NCBI GenBank assembly: GCA_963786295.1
Contig: CAWAYV010000049.1
Location: forward strand, 1-64,000
Length of the DNA: 64,000 bases
From: JACCZX01 sp963786295
Lineage (GTDB): Bacteria; Pseudomonadota; Gammaproteobacteria; Burkholderiales; Burkholderiaceae_F
Direction: 5' to 3'
Translations under genes and position numbers: made by a program
The notes under the pieces: model-generated
What the model saw: only the letters and a program-made list of their open reading frames with translations
Databases searched by the model: none
Told to the model about the DNA's origin: nothing
Shown: positions 55,306-64,000 of the stretch, in pieces
Layout: each line of letters opens with the position of its first letter
How positions within the stretch are numbered: position 1 is the stretch's first letter

Positions 55306-56753
55306 CTAGAAGCGATGTTGCAGACCGAGCGTTTCGCCCGATCGAACCTCGACGCGCGCGACGAATGGAGCCGCAGAGCCATTGCGAATTTCGATCGTAT
55401 GCACGCCCGGCGGCAATGACAGTTGCGTCAGTGGTGGAGACACGCCGCGCGACGCCCCATCGACGCTAATCTCGCCCCACGGCGAAACGGCCAACATGAC
55501 CGTGCCATCGCGCGGCGGCGCTGCTGGTGCGGGCGGCGGCTCGCTCTTGCGGCGCGCCACGGCTTTTGCTTCTGCGGCTTTCGCTTCGCTTGCGGCCGCT
55601 GCGTGGCAGTCTCCGCCGACGACATTGTCTGCGTCTCGACGGGCGGTGCGGGGGTGATCGGCAGCGCTGCCGTCACCGGCGCATGGGTCTCTACGCGCGG
55701 TGGCGGTTCGCGTTCGCGGAGCAGCGCTGCGGCCAATACAATGATCGCCACCGCACCGGTCACGATCGCCACCATCGCACGAGCGCTCAATGGGCCCTTG
55801 CGCACCGGCACGGTGGCTGCGCGTGGCTCGATCGCGCGCGTTCCATTCGTGGCATCAGCGGCCGGTGCGCGCGAGCCGTCGACAAAATCGGCCAACGCAT
55901 TGCGCAATTCCGCGGCTTTTTGGTAACGCGCGGCCGGTTCCTTGGCCATTGCTCTGCGCACGATTTCAACCAGTGCCGGCGGCGTTTCTGGGCGGATGCG
56001 ATCCACCGGTTTGGGATTCGCGGCCAGCACTTGATCCAGCGTTTCATCGACCGTGCGGCCGTCGAATGCGCGCCGGCCACACAGAAGCTCGTACATGATC
56101 GTGCCGAGCGAAAAAATATCGCTGCGCGCATCAAGCGTGGCGCCGTCGGCCTGCTCGGGCGACATGTAGTTCGGGGTACCGACCAGCTGGCGCGTGCCGC
56201 GCAGCTTCGTCTCGGGCGCGGGCGCAAGCGCAGTGCCAAAGTCGAGCAGCTTCGGCTTCAGGTCGCGCGAAAGAAAAATATTGCTCGGTTTGATGTCGCG
56301 ATGAACGAGCCCGCGCTTGTTGGCATAGTGGATTGCATCGGCCACGCGCATCATCATCGCCGCGGTCTGGCGCGGACTCATGCGGTTACCGCTCGCCAGA
56401 TATTCGTGCAGGTCCTGGCCGTGTAGCCGTTCCATCGCGATGTATGCGAATGCGTCGGTTTTGCCGGCGTCGTAGATCGTCACGATGCTGGGATGGCTCA
56501 TGCCGCCGGCCGACTTGGCTTCGTGCAGAAAGCTTGCTTCGATTTGCGTACGAAACTGATCCTCACGCGCGAGCGGAATGATCTTGATCGCAACTTCACG
56601 CGCCAAAACGGGATCGTGCGCCGCGTAGACCACGCCATACGAGCCACGGCCAATCTCATTCAAGATCGTGAAGCGGCCGATCGTTTTCGGCGGCGCAGAC
56701 ACCGGCGCGTCGAGCGGGTCGATGGGTACGGTGGCTGTGTAGGTTCCAGACAT
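55306..56753 (-). CDS. membrane Ser/Thr protein kinase with PEGA-like domain (frameshifted)
   Basis: About 482 residues with a shift near 55560. All catalytic motifs are intact: glycine loop IGRGSYGVVY (35-40), Lys57 in VAIKII, HRDIKPSNIF (151-153) and DFG (171-173). The activation segment has GTPNYMSPEQADGAT. A transmembrane helix (RAMVAIVTGAVAIIVLAAAL) and a Pro/Thr-rich linker follow. The second frame has the PEGA-like module VMLAVSPWGEISVDGASRGV, SLPPGVHTIEIRNG. ATG 56753 is preferred over 56777. It is a Hanks-type kinase, comparable to PpkA-like kinases of T6SS loci. Confidence 0.88.
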
Positions 56754-56841
56754 CGGGGTCGGATTATCGCACTGCATGCTTGATTGATTCTGCGAATAAG
56801 TTGGTGATCAAGTGGAAGCTGTGGGGCCAGCTGATCGCAGC

Positions 56842-57271
56842 GCGCCAGCGTTTGGCGTAGCGGCGCTGCCTGAGTCGTCGGGCACTAAAGTGCCGACCCT
56901 GCGGTACTCACGCCAGCGGCGGGCCTGCAAACTCGCTGCGCTCAAACAGGCAGGCCCTTAACGACCCCGCTGGCGCTCCGCTCCTCGGGCGACGACTCTG
57001 AAGGCAGCGCCGCTACGCCAAACGCTGGCGCGGGCAGCAGTGTCTCTGATTGGGAGGAAAAGAAAAACATCTCGCACGAGGCGATGTCGCGACAGCAGCG
57101 GCTGGCGCAGATGCGCCGCCTTGGAGGCGTCGCCCGAGGAACGGAGCAGACGCCGGGTTGTCGGCGAAACCGTGCTTTAGCCCGGTTTCGCCGCGGCGGC
57201 TGCGAGTACCGCAGTGGTCGGCACTTTAGTGCCCGACGCCGTAGGCGGTGCAGCTGCGCCAGCCGCTGCTG
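56842..57271. repeat. mosaic of nested inverted repeats
   Basis: Arm 56842-56880 is inverted at 56990-57031 (about 38 bases, near perfect). Within it CGCCAGCGG/CCGCTGGCG (56911-56919/56967-56975) and GGGCCTGC/GCAGGCCC (56921-56928/56950-56957) are nested. A second hairpin has arms 57093-57120 and 57244-57271 (26 of 28 paired), with an inner perfect 11-bp stem CGGCGAAACCG/CGGTTTCGCCG. Segment 56877-56909 is repeated inverted at 57204-57237 with one indel. No gene is present. It lies between the kinase gene and the ABC exporter. Confidence 0.85.
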
Positions 57272-57276
57272 CATGA

Positions 57277-58461
57277 CTACCGTGGCCCTATCGCGAAAAT
57301 ATGATTCGCTCGTTGCGAAGCAGACTTCGCTTGAGCGAGTAGTGCGGCTGCCGTAATGGCGAGCGCCATTCCACCGGGCAGCAGAATGTCAACCGCAGTG
57401 ATGGTTTCGCCGCGCAACGCTCGCATCATCACGGCTTGTTGTGCCATCGCAGGTACGAACAGCTGCCATGCGGCATCGCGTATCGATATGAACAGCGGCA
57501 CGATCGGCGTGAAATTAACGAGCATCGCGAGGTAGGTCGCATAGGTTTGAGCCTCTTTGTGGCTGCGGCCGTAGGTGGCGGCCAGCATGTTCAGCGACGC
57601 GATCATCGCGGCAAACGGAAGCAGCATCACGATGAACAGCGCGAACTCGCTGAACCCGAACTGCATCAGCGCCGACAGATTCTCGCTGCGTATAAATTGC
57701 ATCGCCGTCTTGAAGCCGATCAGGGTCAGGATGACGACAGACGCCGAGCACAACGCCACGACCGCCCATTTTCCCAGCACGATGGCGCCGGCTGCGACCG
57801 GATTCATCAGCAGCGGCTCGAGCGAGCCGCGCTCGCGTTCGCCGGCCGTGACGTCGATCGCGACACTGATCGCGCCGGCCACCGAACCCAGCAGCGCCAG
57901 CCACGGGATTAGGAACAGCAACTGCGCGCCGCGCGCCTGGCTGCTTGCGACGTTCAGTTCCTCGACCTCGACCGCCGCCATCACCTGCGGACTGACGCCG
58001 CGCGCCAGCAGCCGCTGCACCCCGAGCTCACGTGCAAAGCCGCGCACGGCGGTCAGGGTGGCGCGCGTCGCCGGCTGTGCCCGGGTGGCGGTTTCATCGA
58101 ACATGACCGGGAGCCGGATCGTCTCGCCGGCGGCGAGCCGTTGCTCGAACTTGTCCGGCACCACGATGACCGCGTTCTGCAGACGCCCGGACTTGATTTG
58201 CGCCGCGTAATCGTCGGGCGCGTCCTTGACGGTCGCACCGGCGCGCTGCAGAAAGTTGATCAACGTTGGCGCTGCGCTGCCGTTGGCGACGTAAATCTCG
58301 CGCTTTGCCGCGCCTTCCTCGACGCTCGAAATGAATATCGACAGCAGAAACAGCGTCAGCGGTCCCGCGAGAATCGAAGTCACCAGCACGATCAGCCATG
58401 TGCGGCGGTCGCGAAGCGCATCTGTCAACTCCTTGCGAAATACGGTCGACGTGGCGCTCAT
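57277..58461 (-). CDS. ABC-2-type exporter permease (NatB-like)
   Basis: 394 residues. Helix 1 (RTWLIVLVTSILAGPLTLFL) is followed by a large extracytoplasmic domain (about residues 50-185). Then come five further helices (LLFLIPWLALLGSVAGAISV, AIVLGKWAVVALCSASVVIL, FALFIVMLLPFAAMIASLNM and others). The TAGERERGSLEPLLMNPV loop is diagnostic for the NatB/YhaP class of sodium- or drug-exporting ABC-2 permeases. It overlaps its ATPase gene by 4 bases. Confidence 0.88.
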   Translation of the reverse strand: MSATSTVFRKELTDALRDRRTWLIVLVTSILAGPLTLFLLSIFISSVEEGAAKREIYVANGSAAPTLINFLQRAGATVKDAPDDYAAQIKSGRLQNAVIVVPDKFEQRLAAGETIRLPVMFDETATRAQPATRATLTAVRGFARELGVQRLLARGVSPQVMAAVEVEELNVASSQARGAQLLFLIPWLALLGSVAGAISVAIDVTAGERERGSLEPLLMNPVAAGAIVLGKWAVVALCSASVVILTLIGFKTAMQFIRSENLSALMQFGFSEFALFIVMLLPFAAMIASLNMLAATYGRSHKEAQTYATYLAMLVNFTPIVPLFISIRDAAWQLFVPAMAQQAVMMRALRGETITAVDILLPGGMALAITAAALLAQAKSASQRANHIFAIGPR

Positions 58462-59219
58462 TGGACGGTGCCAGTCTTGGCCTCGTACGCCAGCTTGACG
58501 AAGGCGTCTTCGAGCGATTCGGTGCCGGCTTCGGCACGGATCGACTGCGCTGTGCCGTGCGCCACGGTGCGACCGCGGGCCACGATCACGATTTCGTCGG
58601 CCAGCTGGTCAACCTCCTGCATGATGTGCGATGAAATGACGATGCACTTACCAGCATCACGCAGGTGCAGTAGCAGCCGGCGCAGCGCGCGCGTCGAGAC
58701 GACGTCGAGTCCGTTGGTCGGTTCGTCGAGAATCAGATGGTGCGGGTCATGGATTAACGCTCGCGCGAGCGCTACCTTCAGCCGTTCGCCGGTCGAGAAG
58801 CCCTCGACGCGACGCTGCAGCAATTCATCCATGTCGAGCAGTTCGGCCAGCATGTCGAGCCGTCGACCGCAGGCTTGCACGGGGACGTTGCGCAACTGCG
58901 CGTAGTACTCGATGTTTTCGCGCGCGGTCAGGCGCGTGTACAGCCCACGCGCGTCGGACAACACGCCGAGCTGCGCCCGCACCGCGCGCGTATCGGTCTG
59001 CACGTCAATCTCTCCGACGCGCGCTTGCCCTCGATCCGCGCGCACCAGCGTGCCGATGATGCGCAGCGTTGTCGTCTTGCCGGCCCCGTTCGGTCCGAGC
59101 ATCGCGGTAATGCGGCCGTCGTCGGCCACGAATGACACATCTTCGACCGCGACCACGCGTGCGCGCTTGCCGTCTACCTTCGCGTCGAATGACTTGGCAA
59201 TCTCATTGACTTCAATCAT
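58458..59219 (-). CDS. ABC exporter ATPase (NatA-like)
   Basis: 253 residues. Walker A is LGPNGAGKTTTLRIIGTLV, the Q-loop region is RAQLGVLSDARGLYTRLTAR, the signature is FSTGERLKVALARALIHDP, Walker B is LILDEPTNGLD and the H-loop is VISSHIMQEVDQLAD. The FSTGE form of the signature is usual in this exporter class. It forms the motor of the NatB-like permease encoded immediately downstream. Confidence 0.92.
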   Translation of the reverse strand: MIEVNEIAKSFDAKVDGKRARVVAVEDVSFVADDGRITAMLGPNGAGKTTTLRIIGTLVRADRGQARVGEIDVQTDTRAVRAQLGVLSDARGLYTRLTARENIEYYAQLRNVPVQACGRRLDMLAELLDMDELLQRRVEGFSTGERLKVALARALIHDPHHLILDEPTNGLDVVSTRALRRLLLHLRDAGKCIVISSHIMQEVDQLADEIVIVARGRTVAHGTAQSIRAEAGTESLEDAFVKLAYEAKTGTVQ

Positions 59220-59243
59220 GGACTTCGATCACGGCTTCGCGAA

Positions 59244-60704
59244 TCATGGCTTCGTTCGTGGCGCCGCGGCAGGGTCAATCGCAACGAAAAAATTCGGCGC
59301 TGGAATTCGCGCCAGACAATCGCCATCGATGCGCTCGAACGATGCATCGCGTACAAAGCGCGATACCAGCATCGGCGCACAGCCCTGAGCACTGATGCCA
59401 TGGCCGAGGTTTGGCGCGACCACGTGCTTGGCGTTGCCGAGCCGTTGCGCGACAGAATCGCCATGACGGGGTGGCGTCGCAGGGTCGAGCCCGCCGGAGA
59501 AAATCAGTACCGGCACCTTCGACGCAGGCACCGAATAAAACTCGGGCGGCACCGAGCGCGACGGCACAAGGCGGCACGCCTGCCGGTACAGGTCGGCAAA
59601 CGCGGCGCCGAAGCGCGTTGCACTCACCTGCGCCGTTGTCGTCGTGTCGATGCGCGGCACGTCTTCAGCGCAAATCACCGCGAAGTGCATGCCGACCGCA
59701 AAATTCTCGCTGACGCTGCCGCTGATGGCAGCGCTCAACGCGACGAGCGCCGTGAAATCCCCGCGGCCCGCCTCGGCCAGCGCATAGGGGAGCACAGAGG
59801 AGAGTTGCGGCACGTACAGCGGCGCGCGCAATAGCGATGCCAGCATCTTGCGATCGAGGCGGAACGATTCGGTCGCCCCGGTTAATGGATGTGGGATGCG
59901 AATGTCGATTCCGCTTTCGGCGCGCTTTAGCAGCGCCGAAACCCGTTCATTGAAATCGGGATACCGCGTGCGGCACCGTTCATCGCGCGCGCACACGTCA
60001 GCGAGTGACTTCAACGCGGCTTCGGCATCGAGCGCGAACGACACCGGCAGCGTCATGTCGGGTGGAGCAACGCCATCGAGCACGGCGGTTCGCACGCGCT
60101 CCGGGTACTGCCGCATGTATTCGAGCGCCGCGCGCGTACCGTACGATGCACCCCACAGATTTATTCTTTCGGCGCCCAGCTGTGCGCGTATCGCTTCAAA
60201 GTCGCGCACCGCGATCCAGGTGGCGTACTGGCGCAAGTCCGCGGGCAGCGCTTTCAAGCACGGACCAAGCCGTGCAATCTGTTGTTCGGGCTCGAGCGCC
60301 GATGTCAGTGAGGTTTCGTCGACGTCGCACGCGAGAGCGTTCGAGCGGCCGGTGCCACGTTGATCGATGAAGACCAGATCGCGCCGCGCGTTTAGTTCGG
60401 CAAGCACCGGCATCACCTGCCGCGCAACGCTGGTCGCTGCCTGCCCCGGTCCGCCCGCGAATACGAAAACCGGATCGGGTTGCTTGTTGCGCGCAACGGC
60501 CGGAACGATCGCAAAGCGGACGTCGATCGTGCGGCTGGCCGGTGAATCCGGGTCCTCGGGCATGCGCACCGTGCCACACTTGATCTCGCGCTCGATGCCT
60601 GGAATACGGCACGCTTCAAGCGCGGCGTCGTTTGTCGTCGAGCGGCACGATGCGAGTGCGACTGCCGCCAGCACCAAGCAGGAAATCGATAAAAAGGTTT
60701 TCAT
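59244..60704 (-). CDS. lipoprotein alpha/beta hydrolase (proline-iminopeptidase/TAP-like)
   Basis: 486 residues. The lipoprotein signal is FLSISCLVLAAVALASC. The alpha/beta-hydrolase fold shows VFVFAGGPGQAATSVARQVM, the FIDQRGTGRSNALACDVDE loop, the nucleophile in NLWGASYGTRAALEYMRQYP, Asp in LIFSGGLDPATPPRHG and His in VVAPNLGHGIS. The TAP-like C-terminal region is typical of secreted tripeptidyl aminopeptidases. Its substrate is inferred to be short peptides. It lies 24 bases upstream of the ABC exporter on the same strand. Confidence 0.88.
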   Translation of the reverse strand: MKTFLSISCLVLAAVALASCRSTTNDAALEACRIPGIEREIKCGTVRMPEDPDSPASRTIDVRFAIVPAVARNKQPDPVFVFAGGPGQAATSVARQVMPVLAELNARRDLVFIDQRGTGRSNALACDVDETSLTSALEPEQQIARLGPCLKALPADLRQYATWIAVRDFEAIRAQLGAERINLWGASYGTRAALEYMRQYPERVRTAVLDGVAPPDMTLPVSFALDAEAALKSLADVCARDERCRTRYPDFNERVSALLKRAESGIDIRIPHPLTGATESFRLDRKMLASLLRAPLYVPQLSSVLPYALAEAGRGDFTALVALSAAISGSVSENFAVGMHFAVICAEDVPRIDTTTTAQVSATRFGAAFADLYRQACRLVPSRSVPPEFYSVPASKVPVLIFSGGLDPATPPRHGDSVAQRLGNAKHVVAPNLGHGISAQGCAPMLVSRFVRDASFERIDGDCLARIPAPNFFVAIDPAAAPRTKP

Positions 60705-60825
60705 CGGAGGCTTCGAGCGCGGCGAAGAATAACAATCGTTGTGCCGCTGATCAGGGCTGCGTGCGTAGAGCGTCGGTTTAACGTCATCAGCGGCCGCTCG
60801 CTGCGGTCGAACGTAGAATCGTCTG

Positions 60826-61759
60826 GTGCAATCCAGCGTGCAGTCAATTCAGCGAAGTCAGTTCGCGGCAGGCTTGGCGCTGGCCATTATCGGCAGCATC
60901 CTGTTCTCGGCCAAGGCGGTCATTGTCAAGCTTGCGTATCGCTACGGTGTTGATGCGGCGACGCTGCTCACTTTGCGGATGGCACTTTCGCTGCCGTTTT
61001 TCATCGTCGCGCTGGCATGGTCGTCGCGTGGCGCGCAGCCGCTTTCGCACACCGACCATATGCGTCTGATTTTCATCGGACTGCTGGGTTACTACGCGGC
61101 AAGTTATCTCGATTTCCTGGGCCTGCAATACGTCACGGCGGCGCTCGAGCGGCTGATCCTGTATCTGAGCCCAACCCTGGTCGTCGTGCTTTCCTGCGTT
61201 CGTCTTACGCAAGCATTTTGGCCGCTACGAATGGGGGGCACTTGCGCTTTGTTATGGTGGCATCCTGCTGGTGTTCTGGCACGACGCCAGCCTGGAGGGC
61301 GGACAGGTCCTGCTGGGTTCGGGTCTGGTGTTTGCCAGCGCGGTCTGTTATGCGATTTATCTGATCATGTCTGGTGAACTCGTGCAGCGGCTCGGAGCGA
61401 TACGCCTTACGGCTTACGCAATGTGCGTATCTAGCTTCGCAGTATTTGCACAATTCGCCGTGTTGAATCCGATATCCGCGCTGCGCCAGCCCCAAGCGGT
61501 GTATGGGCTGTCGCTGCTAAACGCATTGCTGTGCACCGTGCTGCCGGTCTTCGCGACCATGCTGGCGGTTGAACGGATCGGGGCAGGGCGCGCATCGATG
61601 GCATCGATGATCGGCCCGGTGTCGACCATCGCACTGGCGTATCTTTTTCTGGACGAGCGTATATCGGTCTGGCAGTTGGCCGGGACCGCGCTCGTGCTGA
61701 CTGGCATCTATGTGTTGACGCGCGCCGGCCGAGCGCCGGTATCGAAGGAGGGAGCATGA
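60826..61759 (+). CDS. EamA/DMT-family transporter (frameshifted)
   Basis: About 310 residues with a break near 61210. Ten hydrophobic helices in two EamA repeats. The first frame has LALAIIGSILFSAKAVIVKL, LRMALSLPFFIVALAWSSRG and YYAASYLDFLGLQYVTAALE. The second has WGALALCYGGILLVFWHDAS, LVFASAVCYAIYLIMSGELV and MASMIGPVSTIALAYLFLDE. Start is probably GTG 60826 or the GTG 12 bases later. It overlaps the next gene by ATGA. The transported solute is unknown. Confidence 0.85.
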
Positions 61760-62736
61760 AGTCGAAGTCGATTGTGATCCGCTCGCACGGCGGTCCGGAA
61801 GTGTTGGAACTATTTGAGGCGGACGTGCCGGATCCCGGGCCGGGCGAAGTGCGAATCCGGCAGCGTGCGATCGGGCTTAACTTCATCGACATTTACTACC
61901 GCACCGGCTTGTACGCGAACACGCTGCCGCATGGCCTTGGGTTCGAAGGCGCTGGCGTGATCGAGGCCGTAGGCGCCGGCGTGCAAGGTTTGAAAGAAGG
62001 CGATCGCGTTGCCTATCCGCAAGGCCCGATCGGCGCGTACGCCGAACTGCGCACGATGCCTACTGCAATGGTCGTCAAGCTGCCGAATGCAATCAGCTTC
62101 GAGCAGGCCGCAGCGGTGATGCTGAAGGGGCTGACGGTCCAATATCTGTTTCGCCAGACGTATCGGCTGCAGGGCAACGAGACGATCTTGTTTCACGCCG
62201 CTGCCGGCGGCGTCGGTTTGATCGCTTGTCAATGGGCGCGGGCGCTGGGCGTGCGGTTGATCGGCACCGTAAGCTCGCCGGAGAAAGCCGCGCTCGCGAA
62301 GAAAGATGGCGCGTGGCAAACGATCGATTACTCGAAGGAAAACTTCGCGGAGCGCGTGCTGGCGTTGACCAACGGGGCCAAGGTGCCTGTCGTCTATGAC
62401 GGCGTCGGAAAGACCACGTGGGAAGGCTCGCTCGACTGCTTGCAGCCACGCGGGTTGATGGTGAGCTTCGGCAACGCCTCGGGTGCGGTGACCGGCGTCA
62501 ATATCGGCATCCTCGCCGCAAAGGGATCGCTGTTCGTTACCAGACCGACGCTCGGAACGCACGTCGTCCCGCGGGCGCGGCTCGAAGAGTCCTCCGCCGA
62601 GTTGTTTGATTTGATGCAACGGGGCAAGATCAAAGTCGATATCGAACAGCGCTATCCGTTGGCGGACGCGGCGCGAGCGCACGAGAATCTTGCTGCGCGC
62701 AAGACTGTCGGATCAACGGTGCTCGTGCCTGGCTAG
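61756..62736 (+). CDS. qor: NADPH:quinone oxidoreductase
   Basis: 326 residues of the zinc-free MDR superfamily. The GroES-like domain has VRIRQRAIGLNFIDIYYRTG and LGFEGAGVIEAVGAGV. The Rossmann domain has ILFHAAAGGVGLIACQWARA, LIGTVSSPEKAALAKKDGA and VVYDGVGKTTWEGSLDCLQP. These are close to E. coli QorA, including the NADPH-binding AAAGGVG. It is coupled to the EamA gene. Confidence 0.92.
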   Translation: MKSKSIVIRSHGGPEVLELFEADVPDPGPGEVRIRQRAIGLNFIDIYYRTGLYANTLPHGLGFEGAGVIEAVGAGVQGLKEGDRVAYPQGPIGAYAELRTMPTAMVVKLPNAISFEQAAAVMLKGLTVQYLFRQTYRLQGNETILFHAAAGGVGLIACQWARALGVRLIGTVSSPEKAALAKKDGAWQTIDYSKENFAERVLALTNGAKVPVVYDGVGKTTWEGSLDCLQPRGLMVSFGNASGAVTGVNIGILAAKGSLFVTRPTLGTHVVPRARLEESSAELFDLMQRGKIKVDIEQRYPLADAARAHENLAARKTVGSTVLVPG

Positions 62737-63250
62737 ACGCGGCGAGGACTCGAATTCAAGCTTCGACGTCTTGATGTCGAGCAGCGGCGCCAACTCGTAG
62801 ATGTTGCGGTAGCCATAGCTGTAGAGCGCGATATAGGTCGAAAGGTTGAGCGAAGCTGCCGGAATCTTCGTCGGGAATGCGCTTCGCGCGCCGAGGAAGT
62901 TGTTGTTGCAGTAGATCAGAATGCGCGTGGCTTTGTCCGGAATCGTTGCGTGCAAGCTGTCGACGGCGATGTCTGGAAAACTCAGGTGAATCGCTCCCTT
63001 GACGTGCAGCTCGTCGAATTTTTCACGGCTCCGCGCATCGAGAACGATCGTGCCAGGCTCGCGGCTCATACGAATGAAATCGCTCTTCGGAGATCCGCCG
63101 GCTCGCGCGCGCACTGGCTGCTTCGGATGACACACGCAGAAAGCCCTGCATGTCGATCGCCGGATTGTTGATTGCTGGCTCGGTCTGCGCACTGGCGGCG
63201 CCCGCCGCCAAGAACATGGCAATGATGAAAGCTTGCGTGAGGGATTTCAT
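62713..63250 (-). CDS. secreted rhodanese-like domain protein (frameshifted)
   Basis: About 178 residues over a shift near 63080. The first frame has a signal peptide (LTQAFIIAMFLAAGAASAQ) and AINNPAIDMQGFLRVSSEAA. The second has FIRMSREPGTIVLDARSREK, LHVKGAIHLSFPDIAVDSLH and the active-site loop ILIYCNNNFLGARSAFPTKI with its Cys. This loop is shorter than in thiosulfate sulfurtransferases, so the catalytic role is open. The end overlaps the convergent qor gene by 24 bases. Confidence 0.82.
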
Positions 63251-63350
63251 GGCTGCTCCGATCTGCTCAGGCTCGGAAGCCGTTCAACGCAGAGCGGTGA
63301 GCGCCGTTGACCGGCTACACGCTTGTCGCACCGATGGACGACGGCGGCGC

Positions 63351-64000
63351 TCAGGCCCGATGGTAGTTCGTTACCCGCTCGACTTCGTTGGTCGAACCAA
63401 GAAACACCGCAACGCGCTCGTGTAGTTTTTTGGGTTCGATTTCGAGGATGCGTTGATCGCCGTTGGTGGCTGCGCCGCCGGCTTGCTCAATCAAAAACGC
63501 CATCGGGTTGCCTTCGTACATCAAGCGCAGTCGGCCGACCTTGTAACCTTCGCGCGCATCGCGTGGATACATGAAGATGCCGCCGCGCGACATGATCCGA
63601 TGCACGTCGGCGACCATTGAGGCGACCCACCGCATGTTGAAATCCGTGCCGCGCGGGCCGGTCTTGCCGGCAAGCAATTCGTCGACATAGCGTTTGACCG
63701 GCGCTTCCCAATGCCGCACGTTGGACATGTTGATCGCGAACTCGCGCGTGTCGGGTGGGATTTGCACGTTCGATTGCGTCAGCAGGAACGAGCCGGTATC
63801 ACGATCGAGCGTGAACACCTGCACGCCGTGCCCGACAGTTAGTACCAGCAACGTTTGCGGGCCATAAACCGTATACCCGGCGCAGACCTGCCGGCTGCCT
63901 GGCTGCAGAAACGCGGCCTCACCGGGTTCTTCGCCGTTCGACGGGCCAGGCAGCACCGAAAAGATAGTGCCGATCGAAACGTTGACGTCGACATTGCTCG
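63351..64000 (-). CDS. fbp: class I fructose-1,6-bisphosphatase, C-terminal part
   Basis: The frame is open to the window edge, so the 5' part lies beyond base 64000. The visible 215 residues read NVDVNVSIGTIFSVLPGP (the metal-site side), CAGYTVYGPQTLLVLTVGHG, the substrate loop EFAINMSNVRHWEAPVKRYV, RWVASMVADVHRIMSRGGIF and MYPRD, then NPMAFLIEQAGGAATNG. This is the FBPase class I C-terminal half. It hydrolyses fructose-1,6-bisphosphate in gluconeogenesis or the Calvin cycle. Confidence 0.95.
   Translation of the reverse strand, partial: SNVDVNVSIGTIFSVLPGPSNGEEPGEAAFLQPGSRQVCAGYTVYGPQTLLVLTVGHGVQVFTLDRDTGSFLLTQSNVQIPPDTREFAINMSNVRHWEAPVKRYVDELLAGKTGPRGTDFNMRWVASMVADVHRIMSRGGIFMYPRDAREGYKVGRLRLMYEGNPMAFLIEQAGGAATNGDQRILEIEPKKLHERVAVFLGSTNEVERVTNYHRA

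Noticed and set aside
55527..56426. 299-codon plus-strand frame opposite the Ser/Thr kinase
   Set aside because: It is an antisense shadow of the kinase gene. No recognisable motif or ribosome-binding site.

Overview
This 64 kb window is high-GC, gene-dense chromosomal DNA that looks betaproteobacterial, most likely of the order Burkholderiales. I infer this from gene order (yebC-purD, then hemF-nadD-rsfS-rlmH-maf-rng), a Bug/TctC-type periplasmic receptor, a TssQ-type lipoprotein, and lipopolysaccharide genes next to msbA. No rRNA, tRNA or CRISPR array was recognised.

Layout. 1-2120: end of a GlcG/HbpS-like gene, an alpha/beta hydrolase, a SnoaL-like protein and a DUF427 protein. 2629-12787: one long operon behind a promoter with a perfect palindrome. 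It encodes a two-ATPase carbohydrate/polyol ABC importer, then a PTS-driven dihydroxyacetone-kinase system (DhaL, EIIA, HPr, EI, a small protein, DhaK). 12971-17975: an integron-type gene-cassette array with no integrase in view (CALIN-like). It has three attC sites plus decayed or half sites, and cassettes for RidA, SnoaL/NTF2-like proteins, a membrane protein, a YajD-type HNH nuclease and PsiE. An IS110-family (IS1111-like) element is inserted in it. 18381-25622: a divergent catabolic island with a shared GntR operator. Leftward run an asparaginase-like protein, a Bug receptor, an AtzG-like subunit and an AtzE-like amidase. Rightward run GntR, a SelA-like PLP enzyme and an amidohydrolase.

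25947-38401: a DUF4124 protein, dnaE, and an LPS block with two GT2 enzymes, a GT25/O-antigen-ligase fusion, a heptosyltransferase and msbA; then an AhpD-like protein and a secreted protein. 38617-49265: an ATP-grasp protein, a membrane protein, rng, a small secreted protein, and the core cluster maf-rlmH-rsfS-nadD-hemF-S9 peptidase-purD-yebC. 49377-53030: a HerA-like ATPase, two small envelope proteins and a stand-alone AAA+ ATPase. 53210-56753: a TssQ-like lipoprotein, a pseudokinase and an active Ser/Thr kinase, the two kinases with similar C-terminal modules. 56842-57271: a mosaic of nested inverted repeats. 57277-64000: a NatAB-like exporter, a secreted peptidase-like hydrolase, an EamA transporter, a quinone oxidoreductase, a rhodanese-like protein and the 3' part of fbp.

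Caution: about twenty genes are broken by apparent frameshifts, including essential ones (dnaE, purD, msbA, maf). Such a density in housekeeping genes points mainly to consensus errors in the assembly rather than gene decay. I annotate these as single genes across the break and give the break position.
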